From CAYLSV01 sp964386435 (GTDB taxonomy: Bacteria; Planctomycetota; Phycisphaerae; Tepidisphaerales; Tepidisphaeraceae): 15,793 nt of DNA. Positions 6,573 through 13,829 of this stretch are shown here, in pieces (position 1 is the stretch's first letter; each line of letters starts with the position of its first letter). Made by a program: the position numbers and the translations under genes. The DNA lies in the NCBI GenBank assembly GCA_964386435.1, contig CAYLSV010000083.1, positions 1-15,793 on the forward strand, written 5' to 3'. The notes beneath the pieces were generated by a model. The model ran no database searches. It saw only the letters and a list, made by a program, of their open reading frames with translations, and was not told where the DNA came from.

Positions 6573-6596
6573 GCCGCCCGGCGGGGGCCGGGCGGC
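6573..6596 (-). terminator. Intrinsic terminator of the PEP-CTERM gene
   Basis: GCCGCCCGG (6573-6581) and CCGGGCGGC (6588-6596) form a perfect 9-bp GC stem with a 6-nt loop. It lies 34 nt beyond the PEP-CTERM stop. On the minus strand it is followed by the short sequence TTTGC rather than a long T-run. Position and strength make a terminator likely. Confidence 0.65.
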
Positions 6597-6629
6597 TCGT
6601 GGGGTTCAGGATGTCGCGGTTCGCGTGGC

Positions 6630-7349
6630 TCAGGCCACCGGCTGCCGACGACGCAGCACTAGGCCGCCCAAGCCGACCATCGCCAAGCCAACACTCATCG
6701 GCTCGGGGATGACGGTGCCGCTAACGATCACATCATCAATCGCAAGATCCTCGTCCCCAGAATCTAGACTGAATGTTAATACCAAGTCGAGCGAACTACC
6801 AGTCCCAGCGATATCCGCCGAGAACGTCTGGAATGTGTCGGTGATCTCATCGCCTTCACCGGTGCCATCGAAGTCTGTGTCTACGAAAGGCGACGAGTTG
6901 AACTGATCACCATCATTCTCAATTCGGAAAATCTCCTCACTAGAGCCGCCGTCGATGGAGGCAGACACCGAGAAGAAATCGTTGTCGCGGTCCCAGCCGC
7001 CGCTCGCATCATCCTCTGCAACCTGGAAGCTGAACTGCAAGTTCTCGAAGTTTGAAATATCGATACCGCTAAACGTCAGTGTGCTTGGGTTGGTACCTTC
7101 GGCGTCCAGATCCTGTGCCGCGAAGTAGAAGTTTCCATTGAATCCTGACACATCGTAGTTTGATCCAACTTGGCCAGCGCCGGGACCAACCCGCGTGAAG
7201 AAGTCGTTGCTTCCGTCAGAATACTCTGCGGGACTAGCGATGTATGTCACAGTCGAGTCCTCAAAATCTTCGTCGAGCAGAACTGTTGCCGCTTGGGCAC
7301 TCGTGGCGGTGAGGGCTGCGGTGGCGGCGAGGAGGAGGTATTTGTTCAT
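6630..7349 (-). CDS. PEP-CTERM domain surface protein (exosortase substrate)
   Basis: The 239-residue protein starts with a signal peptide (MNKYLLLAATAALTATSAQA, likely cleaved after Ala20). A mature region rich in Asp, Ser, Gly and Thr follows, with one Lys and no Cys in the whole protein. It ends with the three-part PEP-CTERM signal: PEP at 215-217, a hydrophobic segment (VGLAMVGLGGLVL) and a basic RRR cluster. Such proteins are exported, cut and anchored or released by exosortase, which is not in this window. The middle (LTFSGIDISNFENLQFSFQV) looks like a beta-sandwich, but no enzymatic motif is seen. ATG 7349 is chosen over the open extension to 7499 because it opens the signal peptide and has AGGGAAG about 8 nt upstream. 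Its base composition is visibly more A/T-rich than its neighbours. A perfect palindrome lies at 7403-7416. Confidence 0.88.
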   Translation of the reverse strand: MNKYLLLAATAALTATSAQAATVLLDEDFEDSTVTYIASPAEYSDGSNDFFTRVGPGAGQVGSNYDVSGFNGNFYFAAQDLDAEGTNPSTLTFSGIDISNFENLQFSFQVAEDDASGGWDRDNDFFSVSASIDGGSSEEIFRIENDGDQFNSSPFVDTDFDGTGEGDEITDTFQTFSADIAGTGSSLDLVLTFSLDSGDEDLAIDDVIVSGTVIPEPMSVGLAMVGLGGLVLRRRQPVA

Positions 7350-7402
7350 GATCTTGGCTTCCCTTACCCCGGGTGGGGGGCATTTTCTGGAGCCGGGCGG
7401 CG

Positions 7403-7416
7403 ACGGCACGTGCCGT
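7403..7416. promoter_or_regulatory. Perfect 14-bp palindrome upstream of the PEP-CTERM gene
   Basis: ACGGCACGTGCCGT is its own reverse complement and is centred about 60 bp upstream of the PEP-CTERM start. A CACGTG-centred dyad suits a dimeric DNA-binding regulator. No sigma-54 -24/-12 pair was found in this upstream region. Confidence 0.4.
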
Positions 7417-7522
7417 GGTTGAGGCGGCCGCGTCGGCTTCGATAGCAAAGTAAGGGGATCGGCGGCCGGCGGTGTTGGGCTGGTGTGAATGTTGCGCAAG
7501 GATCGGTCGACGCTCGGCCGCC

Positions 7523-8593
7523 TCAGCGGCGTAGGTTGCCCAGTTTCCGGTACAGATCCGCCGTTTCCGATGTTTGTCGGGCGTGGCCGAGGTGGGCGTG
7601 GGCATGCGCGGCGGCGGGTTGGCGGCGGGCGAGCAGGGCGGCGCGGTCGCTTAGCAACTGATTGCTTCTGGTGGTGAAGGCGGCGCGGTCGATTGGGGTG
7701 GACCAGCCGGTGACGTTGTCGATGACGGTTTCGGTGGTGCCGCTGGTTTGGGTGCGGAGGATGGGGGTGCCAATGGCAAGGCTTTCGGCGCAGACGAGGC
7801 CGAAGCCTTCACGGGCGCTGGGGAGCAGGAGCAGATCGGCGGCGGCGTAGAGCGGACGGGGGTCGGTTTCGCCGAGCAGGTGGATGTGGGGACGGTTCTC
7901 CAGCAGTGGGCGGTCGGGACCGTCGCCGGCGACGAGGAGGGGGCGGCTCGCGGTCCAGGTGACGTCGGCCAGCCAGTCGACGTTCTTGGGCGTCTCGAGG
8001 CGGCCGACGTAGAGGGCGACGGTGGCGGTCGGCAAGAGGCTCAGGGTGGCGCGGGCGTCGGCTCGCTGGGCATTAGTGGCGGGGGGGTGGCGACCGAGGT
8101 CGATGCCGTGCGGGATGACGGTGATGCGGTCGGGCGGGACGTTGGCGGCGGTGTGGAGCCAGTCGGCGGCGTCGCGGCTGGCGCAGTGGGTGTGGTCGCC
8201 CCAGTCGGCGAGCAGGCGGCGCAGACCGCCGAGGGGCATGTGGGAGAGGTGCAGCGTGTAAAGCAGCGGCGGGCGGTGCTTGAGGCGGCGTTGCAGCAGG
8301 CGGCCGGCGAGGGTGGTGCGACGGTAGTGGCTGTGGAGGATGTCCCAGTGGTCGCCGAGTTGTCGCAGCTGCCGGACGGTGGCGAGGAGCTTGGTCGGCG
8401 GGGCGTTGAGGGGGACGAGGTGGTAGGGGACGCCCGCGTCCTCGAAGCGTTGCCGCCACGGGCCGTCGCCGCCGGCGATGTGGACGTCGTGGCCGGCGGC
8501 GCGGTGGGCGACGGCGAGGTCGAGCAGGTAGCGGGAGAGCCCCCCCGAGGCGGCGGCGGCGGTGAGGTGCAGGATGCGGAGCGGGTCGGGCAA
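7523..8593 (-). CDS. Glycosyltransferase family 4 protein
   Basis: The 356-residue GT-B enzyme probably transfers a sugar from a nucleotide donor to a growing surface polysaccharide or lipid-linked glycan at the inner face of the membrane. The N-terminal domain shows RILHL followed by ASGGLSRYLLDLA, the GG-containing acceptor-side loop usual in the family. The C-terminal domain shows ITVIPHGIDL, VALYVGRLETPKN, a GDGPD turn and the EGFGLVCAES donor-site motif with its E-x7-E pair. The start is TTG 8593, since the coding pattern begins immediately with PDPLRILHLT and no ATG or GTG is nearby; no Shine-Dalgarno sequence is visible. The gene is divergent from the GT2 fusion across a palindromic repeat and lies 173 bp upstream of the PEP-CTERM gene on the same strand. 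Donor and acceptor cannot be read from the sequence. Confidence 0.9.
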   Translation of the reverse strand: MPDPLRILHLTAAAASGGLSRYLLDLAVAHRAAGHDVHIAGGDGPWRQRFEDAGVPYHLVPLNAPPTKLLATVRQLRQLGDHWDILHSHYRRTTLAGRLLQRRLKHRPPLLYTLHLSHMPLGGLRRLLADWGDHTHCASRDAADWLHTAANVPPDRITVIPHGIDLGRHPPATNAQRADARATLSLLPTATVALYVGRLETPKNVDWLADVTWTASRPLLVAGDGPDRPLLENRPHIHLLGETDPRPLYAAADLLLLPSAREGFGLVCAESLAIGTPILRTQTSGTTETVIDNVTGWSTPIDRAAFTTRSNQLLSDRAALLARRQPAAAHAHAHLGHARQTSETADLYRKLGNLRR

Positions 8594-8913
8594 CGGGGGG
8601 AGGTTAGTCGAGTGTTGTTGGTCCTTTGTTCTTTGTTCTTTGTTATTGGTCCGTGGTCTGTTGAACCTCCAAGGAGGAGCCGCGGGATGAGCGGAGCAGA
8701 TTTCCGAATCCCGCGATCCGAGACTTGCTCGATTGGAGGGACTCGGCGATTCGCTTCATTCATCCCGCGGCTTCTTCGAGAAGGGGAAGGGGGGCAAGAA
8801 AACTCCGTCGGACAAAGGACAAAGGACAGCGAACGAACAAAGACCCCGCCGGCCGCATGTGGTATGGTGATTGGCCGATAGGGGAGGTGGTGAGCCAACC
8901 GGAAGAGGCACAT
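8594..8913. other. Divergent intergenic region occupied by a palindromic repeat
   Basis: The region separates two divergent glycosyltransferase genes. A plus-strand open frame crosses it from 8725, but the encoded residues (such as KLRRTKDKGQRTNKD) derive from the repeat and do not resemble a GT2 N-terminus. Promoters for both genes must lie here or inside the repeat; none is clear. Confidence 0.6.
8620..8846. repeat. Imperfect long palindrome (MITE- or REP-like element)
   Basis: An exact 12-bp inverted repeat, GCCGCGGGATGA at 8679-8690 and TCATCCCGCGGC at 8760-8771, encloses 69 bp. Outside it lie three exact tandem CTTTGTT units (8624-8644) on the left. On the right are two ACAAAGG units (8812-8825) and AACAAAG (8837-8843), the near reverse complement. 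The whole stretch is therefore roughly symmetric. The 23 bp at 8679-8701 recur at 11433-11455 with one mismatch. No transposase gene is inside, so a non-autonomous element or a REP-type repeat is the likeliest reading. Confidence 0.6.
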
Positions 8914-10491
8914 GTGGTTGACGTTCTGATCCAGACGTACAACGAGGCACTGAACCTGCCGCACACGCTCAAGAGCGTGGCGGGGTGGGCACGCCAGGTG
9001 TTCGTCGTCGACTCCGGCAGCACCGACGGCACGCGGGAGATCGCCCGGGAGCACGGGGCCCACGTCGTCGAGCACGCGTGGGAGGGGTACGCGCGGCAGA
9101 AGAATTGGGCGCTGGCGAACTTGCCGATGAAGGCCGATTGGGTGCTGATCATTGATGCCGATGAGGCGTTGACGCCGGAGTTGCGGGACGAAATCGAGCG
9201 GCTGGCCCGGCAGCCGGCCGAGGCGGTGGAGGAGGCGGGGTACTACGTCAACCGCCACTTCATCTTCGCGGGCAAGAAGATCAAGCACTGCGGCTACTAC
9301 CCGAGCTGGAACTTGCGCCTCTTCAAGCGCGGCCGGGCCCATTACGAGGAGCGGCGGGTCCACGAGCACATGGTCGTCGACGGCCCGATCGGCTACCTCA
9401 CCGGCGAGCTGATCCACCACGACCGCCGCGGCTTGGAAAACTTTTTCGCCAAGCACAACCGCTACTCGACGCTCGAAGCGTTGCAGATTTACGAGAACCC
9501 CGAGCCGTGGCCGGGGTGGGGCGAGATGCTGCGGAACCGGATCACGCGGCTACGGTTCGTCAAGAGCCGGGTGCTGCCGGCAACGCCGTTCGCGTGGTTG
9601 TGGCGGTTTGTTTACATGTACGTAATGCGGCTGGGCGTGCTCGACGGCCGGGCGGGGCTGGAGCTTTGCCTGGCGATCAGCAGCTACGAATTCATGGTGC
9701 AGGCGAAGATCCGCGAGCTCCGCCGCACGCAGGGGCAGCTGCCGGAGGTCGCCTCGGGACTGGCCGCGCCCGAGGGCAGCACGCTGCAAGCGGCGACTGA
9801 GGGCCAAGGCAAGCCGCTGCCCCAGCCGATGGCGACGCCGATGCGAGACTCGGCCAAGCCCGTCACTCGGCCGCATCGCAAGCCGCTGCGGGACGTGCCG
9901 CAGTTGGGTCACGACAATGTTCCGGTGCAAAGCCCGTGGACCCTGCGGCAGAAGATCGGGCGAGCTTTGTGGATGATGGTCGCCGGCACGCTGTTCCGCT
10001 TCAGCTACCACAATTGGTACGGCGTCCGCCGAGCCTTACTTCGGCTGTTCGGGGCGAACATCGGCAAGTATGTCCGCGTGCGGCCCACCGCCAAGATCGA
10101 GATCCCGTGGAACCTGACGATCGGCGACCACAGCATTATCGGTGACCACGCCATCCTCTACTCGCTGGGCAAAGTCGAGATCGGCCGACGCGTGGTCGTC
10201 AGCCAGTACGCCCACTTGTGTGCCGGCACGCACGACTTCACCGACCCCAACTTCCCGCTGATCCGCCCGCCGATCACCATCGAGGACGAGGCGTGGCTGG
10301 CGGCCGACAGTTTCGTCGGGCCGAATGTTACCGTCGGCCGACGGACGATCCTGGGGGCGCGGTCCAGCGCGTTCAAGAACCTGCCACCGGGCAAGATCGC
10401 CGGTGGCAACCCGGCGAAGGTCTTGCGCGACCGCGATTCGGCCGATGCGTCGCAGGCGTTGCCAGAAACTGACCAATCGGAGGCCGCCTGA
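8914..10491 (+). CDS. Fused GT2 glycosyltransferase and WcaF-like acetyltransferase
   Basis: This 525-residue protein joins two enzymes. Residues 1-265 form a GT2 (GT-A) domain of the WaaE/KdtX-like group: VDVLIQTYNEA, VVDSGSTDGT and metal-binding DADE (Asp81 and Asp83), followed by YYPSWNLRLFKRG and VHEHM. A Pro/Gln/Gly-rich linker of about 70 residues (270-338) follows. Residues 345-515 form a left-handed beta-helix acyltransferase like WcaF, with IGDHSIIGDHAILYS, the probable catalytic His in CAGTHDFTDP and the end motif GGNPAKVLRDRD. It would transfer a sugar and O-acetylate a glycan, probably in exopolysaccharide assembly; specificities are unknown. GTG 8914 is preferred: GGAAGAGG lies 5 nt upstream and the GT2 fold starts at once. 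ATG 8857, GTG 8887 or GTG 8890 are alternatives. Its TGA overlaps the next ATG by one base, implying translational coupling. Confidence 0.88.
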   Translation: MVDVLIQTYNEALNLPHTLKSVAGWARQVFVVDSGSTDGTREIAREHGAHVVEHAWEGYARQKNWALANLPMKADWVLIIDADEALTPELRDEIERLARQPAEAVEEAGYYVNRHFIFAGKKIKHCGYYPSWNLRLFKRGRAHYEERRVHEHMVVDGPIGYLTGELIHHDRRGLENFFAKHNRYSTLEALQIYENPEPWPGWGEMLRNRITRLRFVKSRVLPATPFAWLWRFVYMYVMRLGVLDGRAGLELCLAISSYEFMVQAKIRELRRTQGQLPEVASGLAAPEGSTLQAATEGQGKPLPQPMATPMRDSAKPVTRPHRKPLRDVPQLGHDNVPVQSPWTLRQKIGRALWMMVAGTLFRFSYHNWYGVRRALLRLFGANIGKYVRVRPTAKIEIPWNLTIGDHSIIGDHAILYSLGKVEIGRRVVVSQYAHLCAGTHDFTDPNFPLIRPPITIEDEAWLAADSFVGPNVTVGRRTILGARSSAFKNLPPGKIAGGNPAKVLRDRDSADASQALPETDQSEAA

Positions 10492-11381
10492 TGAGCCGGG
10501 TCTTTGCGGGCATCCACGCCGTTAGTCGCTCGCCGGGGCTGCGGCGGACGCTTTCCCGGGTGGCCACGTTCGTGCCGGACGTGACGTTGGAGCGGGAGGT
10601 CGCCCATGCCGGGCGGTTGGCGTTCGGGCTGCGTCGCCATCGCTGGCTGCTGCACGCGCAGTGCTTCGCCGGGCACCAGCCGGTGCTGAGTTTGTTCCAG
10701 CACCTGATCCGCCCCGGCGACACGCTGTACGACGTCGGGGCGAACATCGGGTACTACGCCCGGTTCGCGCTGGCCCGGTTCCCGCTCGGCGGGCTCGTCG
10801 CCTTCGAGCCGATGGCCGCCAACGTCAAGCTGCTCCGTCGCAACAGCGAGCTGGCCGACACGCCGTTTCCGATCTACCCGGTGGCGCTGGCCGATTCGGA
10901 CGAGGACGCCGCCGAGTTGCAGGTGGACGACCAGTCCGACGGCTCGGCCGTATTAAGCAAAGTCAATGGCGGCGAAGCCAGCGAGGGCCGGGCGGCGAAG
11001 GGGCTTCAGCCGCTCGCCGAGACCGTCCCCCAAGCCCGTCTCGACACGCTGCTGCCGCGGGAGATGCGGCTCCGGCCCGACCTGCCGCCGCCGGACGTGA
11101 TCAAGATCGACACCGAGGGGGCCGAGCACCTCGTGCTCGCGGGCGCCCTGCAGACGCTGCGGCGGCACCGCCCCCGCCTGATCCTCGCCGCCCACGGCAC
11201 CGACCGCGCCGAGACGCTGCTGGAGTTGCTCGCCCGAGTCGACTACCACGCCGCCGGCCGCGCCGACGACACCTGGCGCTTGCTCCGCCCCGGCGACGCC
11301 GCGAGGCTGACGAACAACAACTTCATCGCCAGCGCCGACGTGGAAGACGTCGCCATTGAGCCGGTAACGATCCGGCTGTGA
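10491..11381 (+). CDS. FkbM family SAM-dependent methyltransferase
   Basis: The 296-residue class I methyltransferase probably adds a methyl group to a sugar hydroxyl or similar glycan position, using SAM. Motif I is LYDVGANIGYYARFA (Asp81 to Gly87) and motif II is VAFEP with Glu106 expected to bind the ribose. The FkbM-typical VIKIDTEGAEHLVLAGA lies at about 203-219 (Asp207, Glu209). A basic N-terminal region of about 70 residues precedes the fold, and there is no signal peptide. The ATG overlaps the stop of the GT2-acetyltransferase gene (TGATG). GGAGG lies 7 nt upstream inside that gene, so the two are translated together and probably modify the same glycan. Residues 150-170 contain a polar, low-complexity insertion between the core strands. 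Family assignment is firm; the substrate is unknown. Confidence 0.9.
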   Translation: MSRVFAGIHAVSRSPGLRRTLSRVATFVPDVTLEREVAHAGRLAFGLRRHRWLLHAQCFAGHQPVLSLFQHLIRPGDTLYDVGANIGYYARFALARFPLGGLVAFEPMAANVKLLRRNSELADTPFPIYPVALADSDEDAAELQVDDQSDGSAVLSKVNGGEASEGRAAKGLQPLAETVPQARLDTLLPREMRLRPDLPPPDVIKIDTEGAEHLVLAGALQTLRRHRPRLILAAHGTDRAETLLELLARVDYHAAGRADDTWRLLRPGDAARLTNNNFIASADVEDVAIEPVTIRL

Positions 11382-11432
11382 CGCGGAACAAGTCGACGCG
11401 AACGCGAACGCTCTTGGCACCCTACCAACGAA

Positions 11433-11486
11433 GCCGCGAGATGAGCGGAGCAGATCATCAGAGCGATAGTCGCAATCCATTCATCA
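11433..11486. repeat. Second copy of the dispersed palindromic repeat
   Basis: Bases 11433-11455 match 8679-8701 at 22 of 23 positions. The downstream half is shortened and diverged: ATTCATC survives, but the closing arm reads AACGGC instead of the CCGCGGC found in the first copy. The repeat lies in the 153-bp gap between the two methyltransferase genes and was probably inserted there. Confidence 0.6.
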
Positions 11487-11534
11487 ACGGCCGGCCGAAC
11501 TATCAGGGACGATTCGGGTGCCTACGTTGCAAGG

Positions 11535-12323
11535 ATGGAGCTACAGCGGGAAATCGATCGGCTGGGCCCTTGGTTTCACAACCTGCATCTGCCCGACGGC
11601 GACGGCGGCATGGTGCAGACGCGGCCAGACCACCCGTTCGGCGACTTTCCCCGGTTCAAGTGGGACCAACTCGCCGACCACCTGCCGGCCGACCTTGGTG
11701 GCGTCGCCGCGCTCGACATCGGCTGCAACGCCGGCTTCTACGCGATGGAGCTGGCCCGTCGGGGGGCCGACGTGGTGGGCATCGACCTGAACCTGGGCTA
11801 CCTCGCCCAGGCCGAGTTCGCCGTGAAGACCAGCGGCCTGACAGAGCGGGTGCGGCTGCGGAAGCAGCAGGTCTACGAGCTCGCCGGCGAGGCGGGGCAA
11901 TACGACTTGGTGCTGTTTATGGGCGTGTTTTACCATTTGCGGTACCCGCTGCTGGGCCTGGACGTCGTGGCGAAGACGCTGCGGCCGGGCGGCACGCTGG
12001 TGTTCCAGACGCTCACGACGCCCGACGAGCAACGGGCCAAGGGGACACACGGCCTGAACTTTGCCGACCGCAACCGCCTCGACGAGGCGGGATGGCCGAA
12101 GCTGTCGTTCTTTGAGCACGGCTTCAACGAGGACCCGACCAACTGGTGGGCCGCCAACGCCGCCGGCGTCGAGGCCATGCTGCGCTCGGCCGGCCTGAAA
12201 ATCATCGCTGAGCCGGGCCACGAGATTTACCTGTGCCAGCCGGATCCCGATGCCCACATCGGCGTCCCTGAACTCCGCGACGCCGAGTACCACGCGGCCC
12301 TGAACGGGATGAAGCCGAAGTAG
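11535..12323 (+). CDS. Class I methyltransferase, CmoB-like/TIGR04290-type
   Basis: The 262-residue protein has the N-terminal signature WFHNLHLPDG (13-22) and DHPFGDFPRFKWDQL (32-46), then a SAM-binding motif LDIGCNAGFYAMEL (60-73), VVGIDLN (80-86), and DLVLFMGVFYHLRYPLLGLD (124-143). These match a family related to CmoB (DUF1698) and commonly labelled TIGR04290, which is found near exopolysaccharide genes rather than acting as the tRNA-modifying CmoB; this assignment is from memory. It probably methylates or carboxymethylates a small molecule or sugar. ATG 11535 is needed to include the signature; AAGG abuts the ATG, so the ribosome-binding site is poor. A 153-bp gap with a repeat separates it from the FkbM gene, so it may have its own promoter. 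It converges on the sulfatase with 36 bp between stops. Confidence 0.85.
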   Translation: MELQREIDRLGPWFHNLHLPDGDGGMVQTRPDHPFGDFPRFKWDQLADHLPADLGGVAALDIGCNAGFYAMELARRGADVVGIDLNLGYLAQAEFAVKTSGLTERVRLRKQQVYELAGEAGQYDLVLFMGVFYHLRYPLLGLDVVAKTLRPGGTLVFQTLTTPDEQRAKGTHGLNFADRNRLDEAGWPKLSFFEHGFNEDPTNWWAANAAGVEAMLRSAGLKIIAEPGHEIYLCQPDPDAHIGVPELRDAEYHAALNGMKPK

Positions 12324-12359
12324 CTGCGTGGAGGCTTCCTGACGACGCGGCCCACGCCA

Positions 12360-13796
12360 TCAGTTCCCGCGCCCCGCGCCCGCCCACGGCAGCGCGGCCT
12401 TGTACTCGCGCCCGGCGATCAAATCGCCATCGGCCACAAAACCTTCCGGCCGATCCGCCAGCACCTCGGCCAGCCGTTGCCGCCACTCGCGCATCTCGTC
12501 CGGTCGCTCGGCGGCCAGATCGTGCGTTTCTTCCGGGTCATTTGCCAGATCGAACAACTGGACGTTGCCGGTCGCCGCCCACCAGATGAACTTCTGTCGC
12601 CCGTCCGTTAGGAAGTGATGGCTCCACGTGCCGCGGGCATGCTCGCCGTGCAGCACCTCCCGCCGGGCGTCGCCAAGCATGGGCAACCCGTCCGTCGCCG
12701 GCGGGTCAATGCCGGTGAGGTGGCAGCAAGTCGCCAGCACGTCGCGCAGTTCGACGAGGCGGTTATCGACCACGCCCCGCTCGTGCTGTTGGCTCGGGGC
12801 GGGCCGCAGCAGGCACGGAATGCCGGCCGACGCTTCGAACGGCACGGCCTTGCCGATCTGGCCGTGGTCGTACAACATCTCGCCGTGGTCGCTGACGAAC
12901 AGGACGTGCGTGTCCCGCTCGACGCCAGCCTCGACCAGTGCCATGGTCAGGCGATTGAGCTGGTTGTCGATGAACGAACACTGCGCCCAATATGCCCGCC
13001 GCGCCAACGAAATTTGCGCCGGATCGGTCGGCACCGGCGACTCCGGTGACGTGCCGGCGGCGGGTTGCAGGTCGCTCGCCCAATCGCCCACCGTCGGCGG
13101 CAACGTGGCTTCGTGATAACTCTCCAGCCACCACGCCGGCGGGTCCAGCGGCGGGTGCGGCCGGTGGTAACTCACCTTCAGGAAAAACGGTCGACTCGGG
13201 TCACGCCGCCGGCTGATAAAGTCGACCGCCCGGTCCGTCACCCACGCCGTCGGGTGCAGCTTCGCGTCGTACGGCCACGGAGCCACCGCGTACCCGTTGC
13301 AGCCGACGCCCGCCGCCACATCATCGGCCCGTGGGTCGCCCGTCGCCCGCCGCAGATCCGGTAGGAAATCGTCGTGCCGATCAAGCGGCTCGCCGCTCTT
13401 GCGGGTGTGGTGCAGGTAGCCGTCGTGCAGGGCGACATCGTGGAAGCCCATCAGGTTCCGCGTCGGCTTGACGTGCATCTTGCCGGCACAGTGCGTGTGG
13501 TACCCGGCGTCGGCGAAGGTGCCGGCCAGCGTCGTCGGGTACCGCCACGCCACCGACTCGTCGTACCCGACGAACCCGTGATTCTCCTGCGAAAGTCCGG
13601 TCAACAGCGCCGCCCGCGCTGGGATGCAGGTGGGCGTCGCGGCGTATGCCCGCTCGAACCGCACGCCGTCGGCCGCCCACCGATCTAAGTGTGGCGTCCG
13701 CACCGCCGGATGCCCGGCACACCCGAGCGTGTCACGCCGCCACTGGTCGACAACGACGAGCAGGACATTCGTGCCGTTGCCGGTGGGGGACGTCAT
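12360..13796 (-). CDS. Type I sulfatase (arylsulfatase family)
   Basis: The 478-residue enzyme is expected to hydrolyse a sulfate ester. The N-terminal strand ends in metal-binding Asp17 (VLLVVVDQWR). The sulfatase signature is TCIPARAALLTG, where Cys57 in C-I-P-A-R is the residue converted to formylglycine. GKMHV and a second metal pair in FVSDHGEMLYDHG (Asp303, His304), with Lys316 shortly after, complete the active site. The second position of the first metal pair is Gln rather than the commoner Asp. No signal peptide precedes the fold, so it appears cytoplasmic, unlike many polysaccharide sulfatases. An activating enzyme is not in the window. ATG 13796 lacks a Shine-Dalgarno sequence; TATCGT lies 7 nt upstream. 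It lies 33 bp downstream of flgH on the same strand but is not known to be functionally linked to flagella. The substrate is unknown. Confidence 0.93.
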   Translation of the reverse strand: MTSPTGNGTNVLLVVVDQWRRDTLGCAGHPAVRTPHLDRWAADGVRFERAYAATPTCIPARAALLTGLSQENHGFVGYDESVAWRYPTTLAGTFADAGYHTHCAGKMHVKPTRNLMGFHDVALHDGYLHHTRKSGEPLDRHDDFLPDLRRATGDPRADDVAAGVGCNGYAVAPWPYDAKLHPTAWVTDRAVDFISRRRDPSRPFFLKVSYHRPHPPLDPPAWWLESYHEATLPPTVGDWASDLQPAAGTSPESPVPTDPAQISLARRAYWAQCSFIDNQLNRLTMALVEAGVERDTHVLFVSDHGEMLYDHGQIGKAVPFEASAGIPCLLRPAPSQQHERGVVDNRLVELRDVLATCCHLTGIDPPATDGLPMLGDARREVLHGEHARGTWSHHFLTDGRQKFIWWAATGNVQLFDLANDPEETHDLAAERPDEMREWRQRLAEVLADRPEGFVADGDLIAGREYKAALPWAGAGRGN

Positions 13797-13829
13797 GATC
13801 GAGACGATAGCGGGCGGCGCGGGCGAGCC

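Larger units (their letters stand above)
6171..6629. other. Non-coding spacer with inverted repeat and terminator
   Basis: No gene is supported; overlapping plus-strand frames (6003-6509, 6160-6546, 6419-6712) have no recognisable content. The spacer holds a 10-bp inverted repeat at 6422-6478, the diverged relative of the 589/744 repeat at 6475-6505, and the strong hairpin at 6573-6596. Confidence 0.6.

Noticed and set aside
8624..8644. Tandem 7-mers as a possible CRISPR or phase-variation tract
   Set aside because: There are only three units with no spacers, and they lie outside coding sequence; they are part of the larger palindrome.
7748..8881. 377-residue plus-strand open frame opposite the GT4 gene
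   Set aside because: The sequence is Gly/Val/Ala-rich with no domain, and the GT4 motifs are on the other strand.
8725..8913. N-terminal extension of the GT2 fusion frame
   Set aside because: Most of these residues are encoded by the palindromic repeat and lack GT2 similarity; GTG 8914 has a good ribosome-binding site and fits the fold.
8041..9456. 471-residue minus-strand open frame across the divergent region
   Set aside because: It overlaps parts of both glycosyltransferases in the wrong frame and reads through the palindromic repeat; its composition is low-complexity Thr/Pro/Ser.
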